Below, in pieces: positions 1 through 9,740 of a stretch of 42,720 nucleotides of DNA. Position 1 is the stretch's first letter; each line of letters begins with the position of its first letter. Both the position numbers and the translations under genes were made by a program. The notes under the pieces were generated by a model. The model had not been told where the DNA came from, did no database searches, and saw only the letters and a program-made list of their open reading frames with translations. Source of the stretch: Pseudomonadota bacterium (GTDB taxonomy: Bacteria; Desulfobacterota; Desulfarculia; Desulfarculales; Desulfarculaceae); NCBI GenBank assembly GCA_018902755.1, contig JAHIQI010000034.1, positions 1-42,720 on the forward strand. Direction: 5' to 3'.

Positions 1-109
1 AGTCCCGCATGGGAACCGTGCCCTGAGCGTAGCCGATCACGCAATCGACCGTGCCCTCGGCAAGAAGCTTCTTGGCCGCCTCACGGATTTTTGTGACTAG
101 AGACTCCAT
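1..109 (-). CDS. Coenzyme F420 hydrogenase/dehydrogenase beta-subunit-like protein (FrhB family), N-terminus only
   Basis: Only the first 36 codons lie in the window; the gene runs off the left edge. The start MESLVTKIREAAKKLL followed by VDCVIGYAQGTVPMRD matches the opening of FrhB-like iron-sulfur flavoproteins, which commonly begin with a helix and then a 'VIGY.+GT.P' segment. The ATG overlaps the mvhD stop by one base (TGATG) and has a GGAGGG ribosome site 8 bases upstream, so it is co-translated with mvhD. In Desulfobacterota such proteins often accompany HdrA-MvhD and are thought to pass electrons between a flavin partner and the Hdr complex. The family call rests on a short N-terminus and on context. 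Confidence 0.6.
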   Translation of the reverse strand, partial: MESLVTKIREAAKKLLAEGTVDCVIGYAQGTVPMRD

Positions 110-549
110 CAGGCCACCCTCCGGATGTCTTTGACCATGCGGCTGGCGGGCCCCAGGGCGCGCACCGATTCGATCACCTCGATGGCGGTCTGTTGGAACT
201 TGGTGGCCTCGGCTGAGGAAATCCAGCTGAAGTGCAGCCGGTTCGGCTCGATGCCCACGTACTCCAGCAGGTTTTTGAGAATAGTAAAGCGGCGGCGGGC
301 GAACATATTGCCCGCGATGTAGTGACAATCGCCGGGGTGGCAACCGCTCACCCACACGCCGTCGGCCCCTTGCCGGAAGGCCTGCATGATGAACTTGGGG
401 CTCATGCGGCCGGTGCAAGGGATGCGGATCACCCGGAAGTTGGGCGGGTACTGCAAACGGCTCACCCCGGCCAGGTCCGCCCCCCCGTAGGTGCACCAGT
501 TGCAGAAAAAGGCCGCTATGCGCGGCTGGAACTTATTTTCTTCACTCAT
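109..549 (-). CDS. mvhD: MvhD/FlpD-type hydrogenase iron-sulfur subunit
   Basis: A 146-residue cytoplasmic protein of the MvhD/FlpD family, the small [2Fe-2S] subunit that docks on HdrA and delivers electrons from a hydrogenase, formate dehydrogenase or other donor. Visible cysteine motifs are CNWCTYGGADLAG near the N-terminus, PCTGRM, and GCHPGDCHY; normal family length is about 140-150. Two in-frame ATGs exist, at 561 and 549. The second is chosen because GGAG lies 6 bases before it, whereas the first has no clear ribosome site. It follows hdrA by about 30 bases and overlaps the FrhB-like gene, giving the order hdrA-mvhD-frhB-like. The electron donor is not encoded in the visible part. Confidence 0.88.
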   Translation of the reverse strand: MSEENKFQPRIAAFFCNWCTYGGADLAGVSRLQYPPNFRVIRIPCTGRMSPKFIMQAFRQGADGVWVSGCHPGDCHYIAGNMFARRRFTILKNLLEYVGIEPNRLHFSWISSAEATKFQQTAIEVIESVRALGPASRMVKDIRRVA

Positions 550-580
550 GGCGTACTCCATAATGACAGGGCCCTAGTTT

Positions 581-3500
581 TCAGCCCTGAAGCATCACCG
601 AAATTTGGGCCAGCACATCCTGGTTGCTGAATCCCCGCAAGTTTGGCGCGCCGGAGCGGCAGGAGGCCACGCAGGTGCCGCAGCCCTTGCAAAGGGCCTC
701 GTTGACCACGGCCAGGCCGTTCTCGTCCTGGGTGATGGCCTGGAAGGGACACACCGTCCAGCAGACCCCGCAGCCCACGCACTTGCGCTGGTCGATCCAG
801 GCCACCGTGCCCGGCAGCATCATCTCGGTGCGCGAGAGCACCGTGGCCGCGCGGCTCACCGCGGCCTGGGCCTGGGACACCGCCTCTTCCAAGGGCTTGG
901 GGTAGTGGGCCAGACCGGCCATGAACACGCCGTCGGTGGCAAAGTCCACGGGCCGCAGTTTTACGTGGGCCTCCAGGAACCAGCCGTCCTGATCCAGGGG
1001 GATCTTGAACATCTGGGCCAGATGCTCGTCCTTGTGGCTCACGATGGCCGTGGCCAGGCCCACCAGGTCCGCCTCCAGCACGATGGTCCGACCCAGGATG
1101 GGGTCCTGGGCCTTGACCAGCAGGGAGTCGCCCTCGGTGACCACCTCCGGCTTGGTGTCCGGGTCGTAGCGCACGAAGATAACGCCCTTGGAGCGGGCCT
1201 GTTGATAGAGGCGCTCGCGATCGCCGTAGGTGCGCATGTCGCGGTAGATGATGGCCACCTGGGCCTCGGGGTTGGCTTCCTTGATGGCCAGGGCGCTCTC
1301 CACCGAGTGGGTGCAGCAAACCTTGGAGCAGTAGGGGCGCTCCGGGTCGCGGGAACCCACGCACTGGATGAACACCGCCTTGTTGACCTCGCTCAGGTCC
1401 AACTCGCCGCCCAGCACCGCTTGGTCGATCTCCAGGTGGGTCATCACCCGGGGGTCCTGACCGTAGAGGTACTCGGCGGGTTTGTACTCGCCTGCCCCGG
1501 TGCAGATCAGGGCCACGCCGTGCTCCAGAAGCTCCTCGCCGGAGTCCCCCACCAGGGTGGTCTTGAAGTTGCCCACAAAGCCGTCCACATTTTTGATCAC
1601 CGTGCCCAGATGCACCGTGATCAGAGGCTCGGCCTCCACCTTGGCCACCAGGCCGGTCAGGTACTCCTGCACGTCCTCACCCAGGGCGGTGGTGCGCAGC
1701 ATGCGGGCGTTGCCGCCCATGGCGTTGTCCCGCTCCACGATATGGGTCTCATAGCCCTGGGCCGCCAGGTTGAGCGCCGCGTTCATGCCCGACACGCCGC
1801 CGCCGATGACCATGGCCTTGGGCAGGATGGAGAGCTTGGCCTCGGTCAGCGGCTCCAGCAGGGAAGCCTTGGCCACGGCCATGCGCACCTGGTCCTTGGC
1901 CTTTTCGGTGGCCGCCACCGGATCATCGGCGTGCACCCAGGAATCCTGGTTGCGAATGTTGGCCAGATCGAAGAGGTACTTGTTGATGCCCGCCGCCTGC
2001 AAGGTCTCCTGGAACAGGGGCTCGTGGGTGCGCGGCGAACAGGCGGCCACCACCATGCGGTTGAGGCCCTGCTCCTTGATCACCTCGGTCATCTTGTCCT
2101 GGGTGTCCTGGGAGCAGGTGAACAGGTTGTTCTCCACGTAGACCACGTTGGGCAGGGTGGCCGCGTAGTCCATGACCGCCTTGACGTCCACCACCCCGGC
2201 GATGTTGATGCCGCAGGAGCACACGAACACACCCACCCGGGGGGTCTCGCCGCGCACGTCGCGCTGGGGGACCTTCTCGGGCTCGGTGATCAAGGTGCCG
2301 CGCCCGGCGGCCAGGCCCGAAGAGGCGGCGCAGGCGGCGGCCGAGGCCTCCATCACCGACAGGGGGATGTCCTTGGGGCCGGCCAGGGCGCCGCACACGT
2401 AAATGCCCGGACGGCTGGTGGCCACCGGGGCGAAGGAGTCGGTGGCCGCGAAACGGCTCTGGTTCTGCTCCACCCCCAGGCGGCGGCACAGGTCGGCCAC
2501 CTCGGGGTTCATCTCCAGGCCCTGGGAGAGCACCACCATGTCGAAATCTTCGCTCTTGGCCTGGCCCTTTTCGGTAACGTACTCCAGGCGCAGACTCCCG
2601 CCCTCCAACTCGCTGATGGAGTGGATGCGGCTGCGGATGAAACGCACGCCGTCTTCCTGGGCCTTCACGTAGGTGCGCTCGAAGTCCTTGCCGTAGGTGC
2701 GCATGTCCATGAAGAAGATGGCGGCGTCCAGATCGGTGTGGGAGTGCTCCCTGGCGATCACCGCCTCCTTGATGGCGTACATGCAGCACACGCTGGAGCA
2801 GTAGGGATGGTCGCAGTGGTTCAGGTCGCGGCTGCCCACGCACTGCAACCAGGCGATCTTCTTGGGCTCGGCCTCGTCGCCGGGCCTGACCAGATGGCCC
2901 ATCCAGGGGCCCGAGGCGCTAAGGATGCGCTCGAACTCCAACGCGGTGACCACGTTGGGGAAGTTGGCATAAGCGTATTGGGGATAGGGAGTGGGGTCGT
3001 AGGGCTTGAACCCGGCGGCCAGGATCACCGCGCCCACGTTGATCTCAAGCTCCTGGTCCTGCTGATCGTAGTCCACCGCGCCCGCCGGACAGAACTTCTG
3101 ACAGGCCTTGCACTTGCCCTTTTGGAAGTAAATGCAGTTATCGGCGTCGATGCCGTACTTCAGCGGCACCGCCTGGGGGTACTTCACATAGGCGGCCTTG
3201 CGCTTGCCCAGGCCCTGGTTGAACTCGTCGGGGATGCGCTTGGGACACTTGGCCGCGCAGGCCCCGCAGGCAATGCACTTGTTCAGGTCCACGTAGCGGG
3301 CCTTTTGCAGCACCTTGACCGTCAGGTCGCCCTCCGCCCCCTGGACATCCTGCACCTCGGCCATGGTGATCAGCTTGATGTTGGGGTGACGGCCCGCCTC
3401 CACCAGCTTGGGGGAGAGGATGCACATGGAACAGTCGTTGGTGGGGAAGGTCTTGTCCAACTGGCTCATGACCCCGCCGATGGCCGAGCTCTTTTCCACC

Positions 3501-3613
3501 ATGTAGACGTAATAGCCCGAATCGGCCAGGTCCAGCGAGGCCTGGATGGCGGCGATACCGCCACCCACCACCATCACCGCGCCCACGGGCCGGGAGGTAA
3601 TTTTTTGCGTCAT
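581..3613 (-). CDS. hdrA: HdrA-type FAD/iron-sulfur protein, tandem HdrA fusion (1010 aa)
   Basis: Flavin- and iron-sulfur-containing core subunit of a heterodisulfide-reductase-like complex; in the family HdrA is the site of flavin-based electron bifurcation or confurcation. Two HdrA modules are fused. Module 1 (about 1-450) has a dinucleotide fold (VVGGGIAAIQ, residue 16), a ferredoxin motif CIACGACAAKC (113), a second Cys cluster (160-175) and LQCVGSRD (256). Module 2 (about 455-1010) begins with the HdrA signature VFVCSCGINIAGVVDV, followed by VIGGGVSGMNAAL (602), FIQCVGSRD (748) and two C-terminal 4Fe-4S motifs (C945-C955 and C975-C985). The ATG at 3613 is chosen over the upstream in-frame extension because AAGGAGA precedes it by 8 bases and the family sequence begins there. 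No hdrB or hdrC is visible, so the acceptor is unknown. Confidence 0.9.
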   Translation of the reverse strand: MTQKITSRPVGAVMVVGGGIAAIQASLDLADSGYYVYMVEKSSAIGGVMSQLDKTFPTNDCSMCILSPKLVEAGRHPNIKLITMAEVQDVQGAEGDLTVKVLQKARYVDLNKCIACGACAAKCPKRIPDEFNQGLGKRKAAYVKYPQAVPLKYGIDADNCIYFQKGKCKACQKFCPAGAVDYDQQDQELEINVGAVILAAGFKPYDPTPYPQYAYANFPNVVTALEFERILSASGPWMGHLVRPGDEAEPKKIAWLQCVGSRDLNHCDHPYCSSVCCMYAIKEAVIAREHSHTDLDAAIFFMDMRTYGKDFERTYVKAQEDGVRFIRSRIHSISELEGGSLRLEYVTEKGQAKSEDFDMVVLSQGLEMNPEVADLCRRLGVEQNQSRFAATDSFAPVATSRPGIYVCGALAGPKDIPLSVMEASAAACAASSGLAAGRGTLITEPEKVPQRDVRGETPRVGVFVCSCGINIAGVVDVKAVMDYAATLPNVVYVENNLFTCSQDTQDKMTEVIKEQGLNRMVVAACSPRTHEPLFQETLQAAGINKYLFDLANIRNQDSWVHADDPVAATEKAKDQVRMAVAKASLLEPLTEAKLSILPKAMVIGGGVSGMNAALNLAAQGYETHIVERDNAMGGNARMLRTTALGEDVQEYLTGLVAKVEAEPLITVHLGTVIKNVDGFVGNFKTTLVGDSGEELLEHGVALICTGAGEYKPAEYLYGQDPRVMTHLEIDQAVLGGELDLSEVNKAVFIQCVGSRDPERPYCSKVCCTHSVESALAIKEANPEAQVAIIYRDMRTYGDRERLYQQARSKGVIFVRYDPDTKPEVVTEGDSLLVKAQDPILGRTIVLEADLVGLATAIVSHKDEHLAQMFKIPLDQDGWFLEAHVKLRPVDFATDGVFMAGLAHYPKPLEEAVSQAQAAVSRAATVLSRTEMMLPGTVAWIDQRKCVGCGVCWTVCPFQAITQDENGLAVVNEALCKGCGTCVASCRSGAPNLRGFSNQDVLAQISVMLQG

Positions 3614-3877
3614 GCCCGAATCTCCTTGCCGGGTGAAATACTCAAAAGGGCAGTAAGCGGGGTTTGGGCCTCGGCCCCAAACGCGCCGTCCGCCCGGGGG
3701 CCTACCCGCCCCCGCGGCTAAAGGTCTGCTGACCATAGGGGATTTTAAGGGCGGCCAAATATTCCCCCAGCCACCCACGCCGCGCCGCCTTGCCCGGATA
3801 TTCAATGGGCCCCGGCCTGGATCGAGCCGAAATGGCGGCACGTTTAATCAGCGTTAAAAACCTTTATAGAACTTAGG

Positions 3878-3906
3878 GCTATATCCTTGTCCGGCGGGCA
3901 AGTCAA
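3878..3906 (-). promoter_or_regulatory. Candidate sigma-70-type promoter for hdrA
   Basis: On the minus strand TTGACT (3901-3906) and TATAGC (3878-3883) are separated by 17 bases. They match the -35 and -10 consensus at 5/6 and 4/6 positions. This would give a leader of about 260 bases before the hdrA ATG. Found by eye. Confidence 0.4.
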
Positions 3907-3979
3907 ACTGGTATTACCAATGATAACCAAGCCTTAATGTTGTAGTTTCCTATGAGGGCTTTTTGGCCCCCACAGGGGT

Positions 3980-4015
3980 CTCGCCTATTACGAAGTAACG
4001 TGCGAGGTTTTTTTT
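3980..4015 (+). terminator. Terminator-like hairpin with T8 run upstream of acetoacetyl-CoA synthetase
   Basis: CTCGC (3980-3984) pairs with GCGAG (4002-4006). Inside it TTAC (3988-3991) pairs with GTAA (3995-3998) around a GAA loop, with a 3x3 internal loop between the helices. Eight Ts follow at 4008-4015. It points toward the gene starting at 4143 and ends 127 bases before it. It may be an attenuator of that gene or the end of a short upstream transcript; no clear plus-strand promoter was found upstream. Confidence 0.45.
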
Positions 4016-4142
4016 GCCTTAGCGCCCCAGGCTTGCTAAGGTGCTAACGGCTCTGGGGTTACATTTGGGGAAGTGTTACGGCCCGCTTTAAAGGCGGGAC
4101 CGGCGTCAGAGTTCGGCATAGCAAAGGTAGGGAGGATGTTTC

Positions 4143-6095
<1,953 letters not shown>

Positions 6096-6115
6096 ACGGG
6101 TAAACGCTCTATCCA

Positions 6116-6148
6116 CGGGGCGGCGTCCATGGCGCCGCCCCGTTTTTT
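6116..6148 (+). terminator. Rho-independent terminator of aacS
   Basis: CGGGGCGGCG (6116-6125) pairs perfectly with CGCCGCCCCG (6133-6142) around a 7-base loop, followed by six Ts. Confidence 0.9.
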
Positions 6149-6298
6149 GCCACCACTTTTCCTCCCTTTGTTCACAGGCCTGTAACTCAACAAAGCGCTA
6201 ACTAGGGTAAATAAACCGTCTAATAAGGTACAGGTCCGGCCGGACCCGGCGCAAGGGTGCACCGGGAGCCGAGGCCGAGCCCAAGGAGACGATCTCTA

Positions 6299-8743
6299 GT
6301 GAGCCCCATTCCCCTGCACGGCTGGCCCTATCCCGGCACCCAGAGCCCTGCCGAGCTTTTGCGCCGGGCCGGGGTGGACGTGTCCACCCCTTCTGCATTG
6401 GCCGCCAGCCTGCCCTTTTCCCTGGGCGACGCCACCTGCGGCTGCGAAAACGAGTTGCAGGCCTCGGTGCTGGGCCCGGCCGAAGCGGTGGACCTGCCCC
6501 GCTCCATCGTGGAGTCCAATTACTACCGCAACATAGCCAAGCGCGAGCGCTCGGGCGAGATGCCCCGCCGGGTTATCAACGACCTGGAGCAATGGCTCCA
6601 GGCCAACCCCCGTGGCCTGTGGGAAAACTCCTGGGTGCGCCTGGACCCCACCCTGCTCTCCCCCCTGGCCCGCCAGGCCTGGGAGCGGGACCTGTTGGCT
6701 GACAAGGATATGCCTCATGGCCCCCGCCGGGCCGACGCCGGGCGCTTCTCCTGTGCCGACGGCCGCCTGCGCCTGCCGGTGAGCTATCTGCTCAAGCTCT
6801 CGCTGCTGGACGCCCTGGGCCGCCGCTCTTGCCTGCCCCCGGAGCTGCGGGCGCGGGGCCGGGCCATGGCCGAACACTATCTCTCGGACAACACCTCGCC
6901 GGAGACCTACTCCTTCCACCTGAGCCGGACCGACGGCCCCGGCGCGGGGCGCCAGGCGGCACAGGAGACCTGCCGGCGTTATCTGTTCACCCATTTGCTG
7001 GCCCTGCATGCCGAGACCAGCCTGGGCCTGGCCGCGAGCGGCCAGAAGGTGGCGGTGTATTTTTCGCCCCATCCCCCGGTGCGCCAGAAACAGCTCAGTG
7101 AGTGCATCTCCGACTCCTTCTACCGCGAGCTGTTCATGAACCCCTGCCTGTCGGGATGGGCCAAGGGCGAGGCCAAGCACCACTACATGCACCTGTGCCA
7201 CCAGGTGCTCTCCCGGGCCCAGTTCAACGGACTGTTCCGCCTCAAGGAGGCGGGCATCATCTTGAACAACCTGGTGACCCTGCCCAGCGCCTCCAACATA
7301 AGCCTGGCCAACAACGGCACCCACGTGAGCCTGGGCAGCAAGAAGCTGAGCCGGGCCATGGGGCAAGGCGGCCTGGAAGCAGCCCACGAAAAATACCTGG
7401 GCGACCTGGTCACCAAGTTCGTGGAGCACTTCTTGCCCCTGTTCGTGGGCACCTACAGCGCCGCGCCCTACCGCCTGGCCTTTGCCGACTTCCATCCCGA
7501 GAAGGTGCTGAGCTTTTTGCCCTTTGAGCTGGACTACACCCACTTGCGCATGATCTGGCGGCGCTGGCGCAAAAAGGCCCACCTCAAGGTGCGGCCCCTG
7601 GGCCTCAGGCTCACCCCTTTCGGCCCGCCCTGGCTGGACGAACCCCTGGCCAAGGTCTTCGGCCTCCGGGGCGACTGCCTGCCCGACTTTCGGCTCATGG
7701 ACTATTTGGTGTGCCTGATGAGCACCGGCCAGAGTCCGGCCCTGGACGGCCGCCTGGGCAACCACGAGCGGCTCAAGCAGGACCTGGCCGCCCTGGGGGT
7801 GTTCGATCCCTCCATGCCCCTGTACATGCTGCACCGCCAGCGGGAGATGGCCATTCACGGCTTCGCCGGTTTCGAGGGCCGCCACTACAGCCTTTTCTAC
7901 AGCCTGCGCCGGGACCTGGCCGGGGCGGTGGACATGCAGCGTCTGCTCACCGTGCTGGCCTTCGGGCTCATCGCCAAGGGCCGCCTGAGCCACAGCCACA
8001 TCCCGGACCACCCCGAGGTGGAGAGCGAGCGCCGCCAGATATTTTTCGCGGCGGCCATCGGCCTTCCCACCTTTTTCGTGCGCCAGGACACCCCCAACCT
8101 GCTGCTCAAGAGCATCCTGGAGCGCACCGCCGAGACCCGGCCCAGCCGCCGCTATCCTGGCTATCTCCGGGTGAAGGTGAGCCAATACTTCCAGGCCTGC
8201 CTGGGCCTGCTGGAACAGGAGGGGGCCGAGATCATCGACTGCCTGGGCCTGGGCGAAACCATGGCCGACCTGAGGGAGCGCCTGGCCCAGCCGGGGCAGC
8301 GCTCGGCCCTGGGGCGGCTGACCCACGGCATCCTGAGCGAGTTGGGGGCCAGCGACCCTCTCCGGGCCGACGCCCGCCAGTTCAACCAGGCGGCGGAAGA
8401 CTATTACCGCACCGGCCTCAGGCGACGCCATCTGGGCGAGGCCTGGCAGGTGCTCAGCGAAGACCTCACCGGTGCGGGGCTGAAAGCCCTGGAAAACCAC
8501 CCCACCGCCCGCCGGGCCTTGGGGCGGGTCTTGGCCGGCCGCGAGCCCCAGGCTCTGTTGGCCGAGCTGAAGGAGCCGGTGCTGGACGGACGGGCCGGGG
8601 CCGAGGACGTGTCCCTGCTCATAAACCTGCTGTTAACGGTTATCGATTTTCAGGCGCGGCCGGATCAAGCCAACTTGGCCGGAGGCCCGCCCATGGAGCA
8701 AAGCAATGAGTTTGACCACCCATCAGTACATCGACAGGCATAG
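6299..8743 (+). CDS. Unrecognised 814-aa protein, first gene of a PSD/Lgt-like operon
   Basis: I do not recognise this family. The start is a GTG at 6299 with AAGGAG 10 bases upstream (VSPIPLHGWPYPG); the frame extends 42 bases further 5' but without a ribosome site. The protein looks soluble: no signal peptide or convincing membrane segment, rich in Leu/Arg/Ala. Conspicuous stretches are TCGCENELQASV and IVESNYYRNIAKRERSGEMP near the N-terminus, AKHHYMHLCHQVLSRAQFNG (middle), and a polar His-rich piece GRLSHSHIPDHPEVESERR. The C-terminus is mainly helical by composition. Its last 38 bases overlap the start of the PS-decarboxylase-like gene, so the two are translationally coupled and probably functionally linked. 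Codon use and GC content match its neighbours. An enzymatic or scaffolding role in lipid metabolism is only inferred from context. Confidence 0.75.
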   Translation: MSPIPLHGWPYPGTQSPAELLRRAGVDVSTPSALAASLPFSLGDATCGCENELQASVLGPAEAVDLPRSIVESNYYRNIAKRERSGEMPRRVINDLEQWLQANPRGLWENSWVRLDPTLLSPLARQAWERDLLADKDMPHGPRRADAGRFSCADGRLRLPVSYLLKLSLLDALGRRSCLPPELRARGRAMAEHYLSDNTSPETYSFHLSRTDGPGAGRQAAQETCRRYLFTHLLALHAETSLGLAASGQKVAVYFSPHPPVRQKQLSECISDSFYRELFMNPCLSGWAKGEAKHHYMHLCHQVLSRAQFNGLFRLKEAGIILNNLVTLPSASNISLANNGTHVSLGSKKLSRAMGQGGLEAAHEKYLGDLVTKFVEHFLPLFVGTYSAAPYRLAFADFHPEKVLSFLPFELDYTHLRMIWRRWRKKAHLKVRPLGLRLTPFGPPWLDEPLAKVFGLRGDCLPDFRLMDYLVCLMSTGQSPALDGRLGNHERLKQDLAALGVFDPSMPLYMLHRQREMAIHGFAGFEGRHYSLFYSLRRDLAGAVDMQRLLTVLAFGLIAKGRLSHSHIPDHPEVESERRQIFFAAAIGLPTFFVRQDTPNLLLKSILERTAETRPSRRYPGYLRVKVSQYFQACLGLLEQEGAEIIDCLGLGETMADLRERLAQPGQRSALGRLTHGILSELGASDPLRADARQFNQAAEDYYRTGLRRRHLGEAWQVLSEDLTGAGLKALENHPTARRALGRVLAGREPQALLAELKEPVLDGRAGAEDVSLLINLLLTVIDFQARPDQANLAGGPPMEQSNEFDHPSVHRQA

Positions 8744-9722
8744 CGGCCAGGTGCGCACCGAGCGCCTCTTCGCCGACCGCCTGGTCAATTTCCTGTATTC
8801 CGAGGTGCGCGAGAAAACGCCCACCGTGTTCAAGGCCATCACCAGCGCCCGTGGCTCCAGCCTGCTGGGGCTTCTCAATTTCGAGGCCATGTTGGGGGTG
8901 CGCCTCAAGGCCACCGCCGAGGCGGTGCGTTCCTGGGGGGTGGACCTCGGCGAGTGCCTGGACGACCCGGCCACCCTGGACACCCCGGGCAAGCTGTTCA
9001 CCCGCAAGATCCGCTACTGGCAGACCCGGCCCATGAACCCGGAGCCGGCGGCGGTGGTGGCCCCGGCCGACTCGCGGGTGCTGCTGGGCTCCTTCGGCCC
9101 CCACTCCCTGCTGTTCATCAAGGAGAAGTTCTTCGCCTTCCACGAGCTGTTGGGCGACCTCAAGACCCGCTGGCTGGAGGCCTTCAAGGACGGCGACTAC
9201 GCCCTGTGCCGCCTGACCCCGGACAAGTACCATTACGTGCACACCCCGGTGAGCGGACGGGTGGTGGACTTCTACCCCATCGCCGGGCACTACCACTCCT
9301 GCAACCCCGGCGCGGTGGTCAGCCTGGTGGACCCCTACTCCAAGAACATGCGCATGGTCACCATCATCGACACCGACGTGGACGGCGGCTCCGGGGTGGG
9401 CCTGGTGGCCGTGGTGGAGGTGGTGGCCCTGATGGTGGGGGAGATCAGCCAGCGCTACAGCCAAGAGTTCTACGACGATCCCCAGCCCATGACCCCCGGC
9501 CTGATGCTCACCAAGGGCCAGCCCAAGAGCCTGTTCAAACCCGGCTCCTCCACGGTGGTGTGCCTGTTTCAGCCGTGCCGCATGGACTTCGACCAGGACC
9601 TCATCGACAACCAAACTTCGCCCAAAGCGGTCAGCCGCTTTTCCCGCGGCTTCGGCCAGCCCCTGGTGGAAACCGAGGTCAGGGTGCGCGAACAGATCGG
9701 CCGGGCCGCGGCCCGCAGCTGA
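8706..9722 (+). CDS. Phosphatidylserine decarboxylase-like pyruvoyl enzyme
   Basis: 338 residues of the phosphatidylserine decarboxylase family, whose proenzyme cleaves itself to give alpha and beta chains, with a pyruvoyl group made from a serine. The C-terminal FKPGSSTVVCLF corresponds to the LGST/GGST cleavage motif; Ser282 before Thr283 is the predicted pyruvoyl precursor. VVAPADSRV, the conserved His-containing YHYVHTPVSGRV, and AGHYHSCNP also fit the family. The N-terminal 100 residues form a helical extension seen in longer PSD-like proteins. ATG 8706 has GGAG 7 bases upstream and lies inside the preceding gene. The true substrate may be phosphatidylserine or another amino-acid-bearing lipid or small molecule: the operon, rather than a pssA neighbour, sets its context. 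Confidence 0.8.
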   Translation: MSLTTHQYIDRHSGQVRTERLFADRLVNFLYSEVREKTPTVFKAITSARGSSLLGLLNFEAMLGVRLKATAEAVRSWGVDLGECLDDPATLDTPGKLFTRKIRYWQTRPMNPEPAAVVAPADSRVLLGSFGPHSLLFIKEKFFAFHELLGDLKTRWLEAFKDGDYALCRLTPDKYHYVHTPVSGRVVDFYPIAGHYHSCNPGAVVSLVDPYSKNMRMVTIIDTDVDGGSGVGLVAVVEVVALMVGEISQRYSQEFYDDPQPMTPGLMLTKGQPKSLFKPGSSTVVCLFQPCRMDFDQDLIDNQTSPKAVSRFSRGFGQPLVETEVRVREQIGRAAARS

Positions 9723-9740
9723 ACAGCCGAGGATATAGAA

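Larger units (their letters stand above)
3614..4142. other. Divergent intergenic region between hdrA and acetoacetyl-CoA synthetase
   Basis: About 530 bases with no supportable gene; the hdrA reading frame runs on into it from 3613 but without a ribosome site. It is noticeably more AT-rich between about 3840 and 4020 than the flanking genes. It holds a candidate minus-strand promoter for hdrA (3878-3906) and a plus-strand hairpin ending in eight Ts (3980-4015). A weaker CCCCAG/CTGGGG pairing (4025-4030 with 4053-4058) lies in the leader of the plus-strand gene. A short CCCGC/GCGGG inverted repeat lies near 4082-4098. Confidence 0.6.

Noticed and set aside
605..3721. 1038-codon open frame on the plus strand across hdrA
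   Set aside because: Antisense shadow of a high-GC gene: low-complexity His/Gly/Leu/Ala-rich translation, no domain, whereas the minus strand encodes a clear HdrA.
6296..8500. 734-codon minus-strand frame opposite the unknown 814-aa gene
   Set aside because: The plus-strand frame has a ribosome site, a normal amino-acid composition and operon overlap; the minus frame is G/Q/A/H-rich low complexity.
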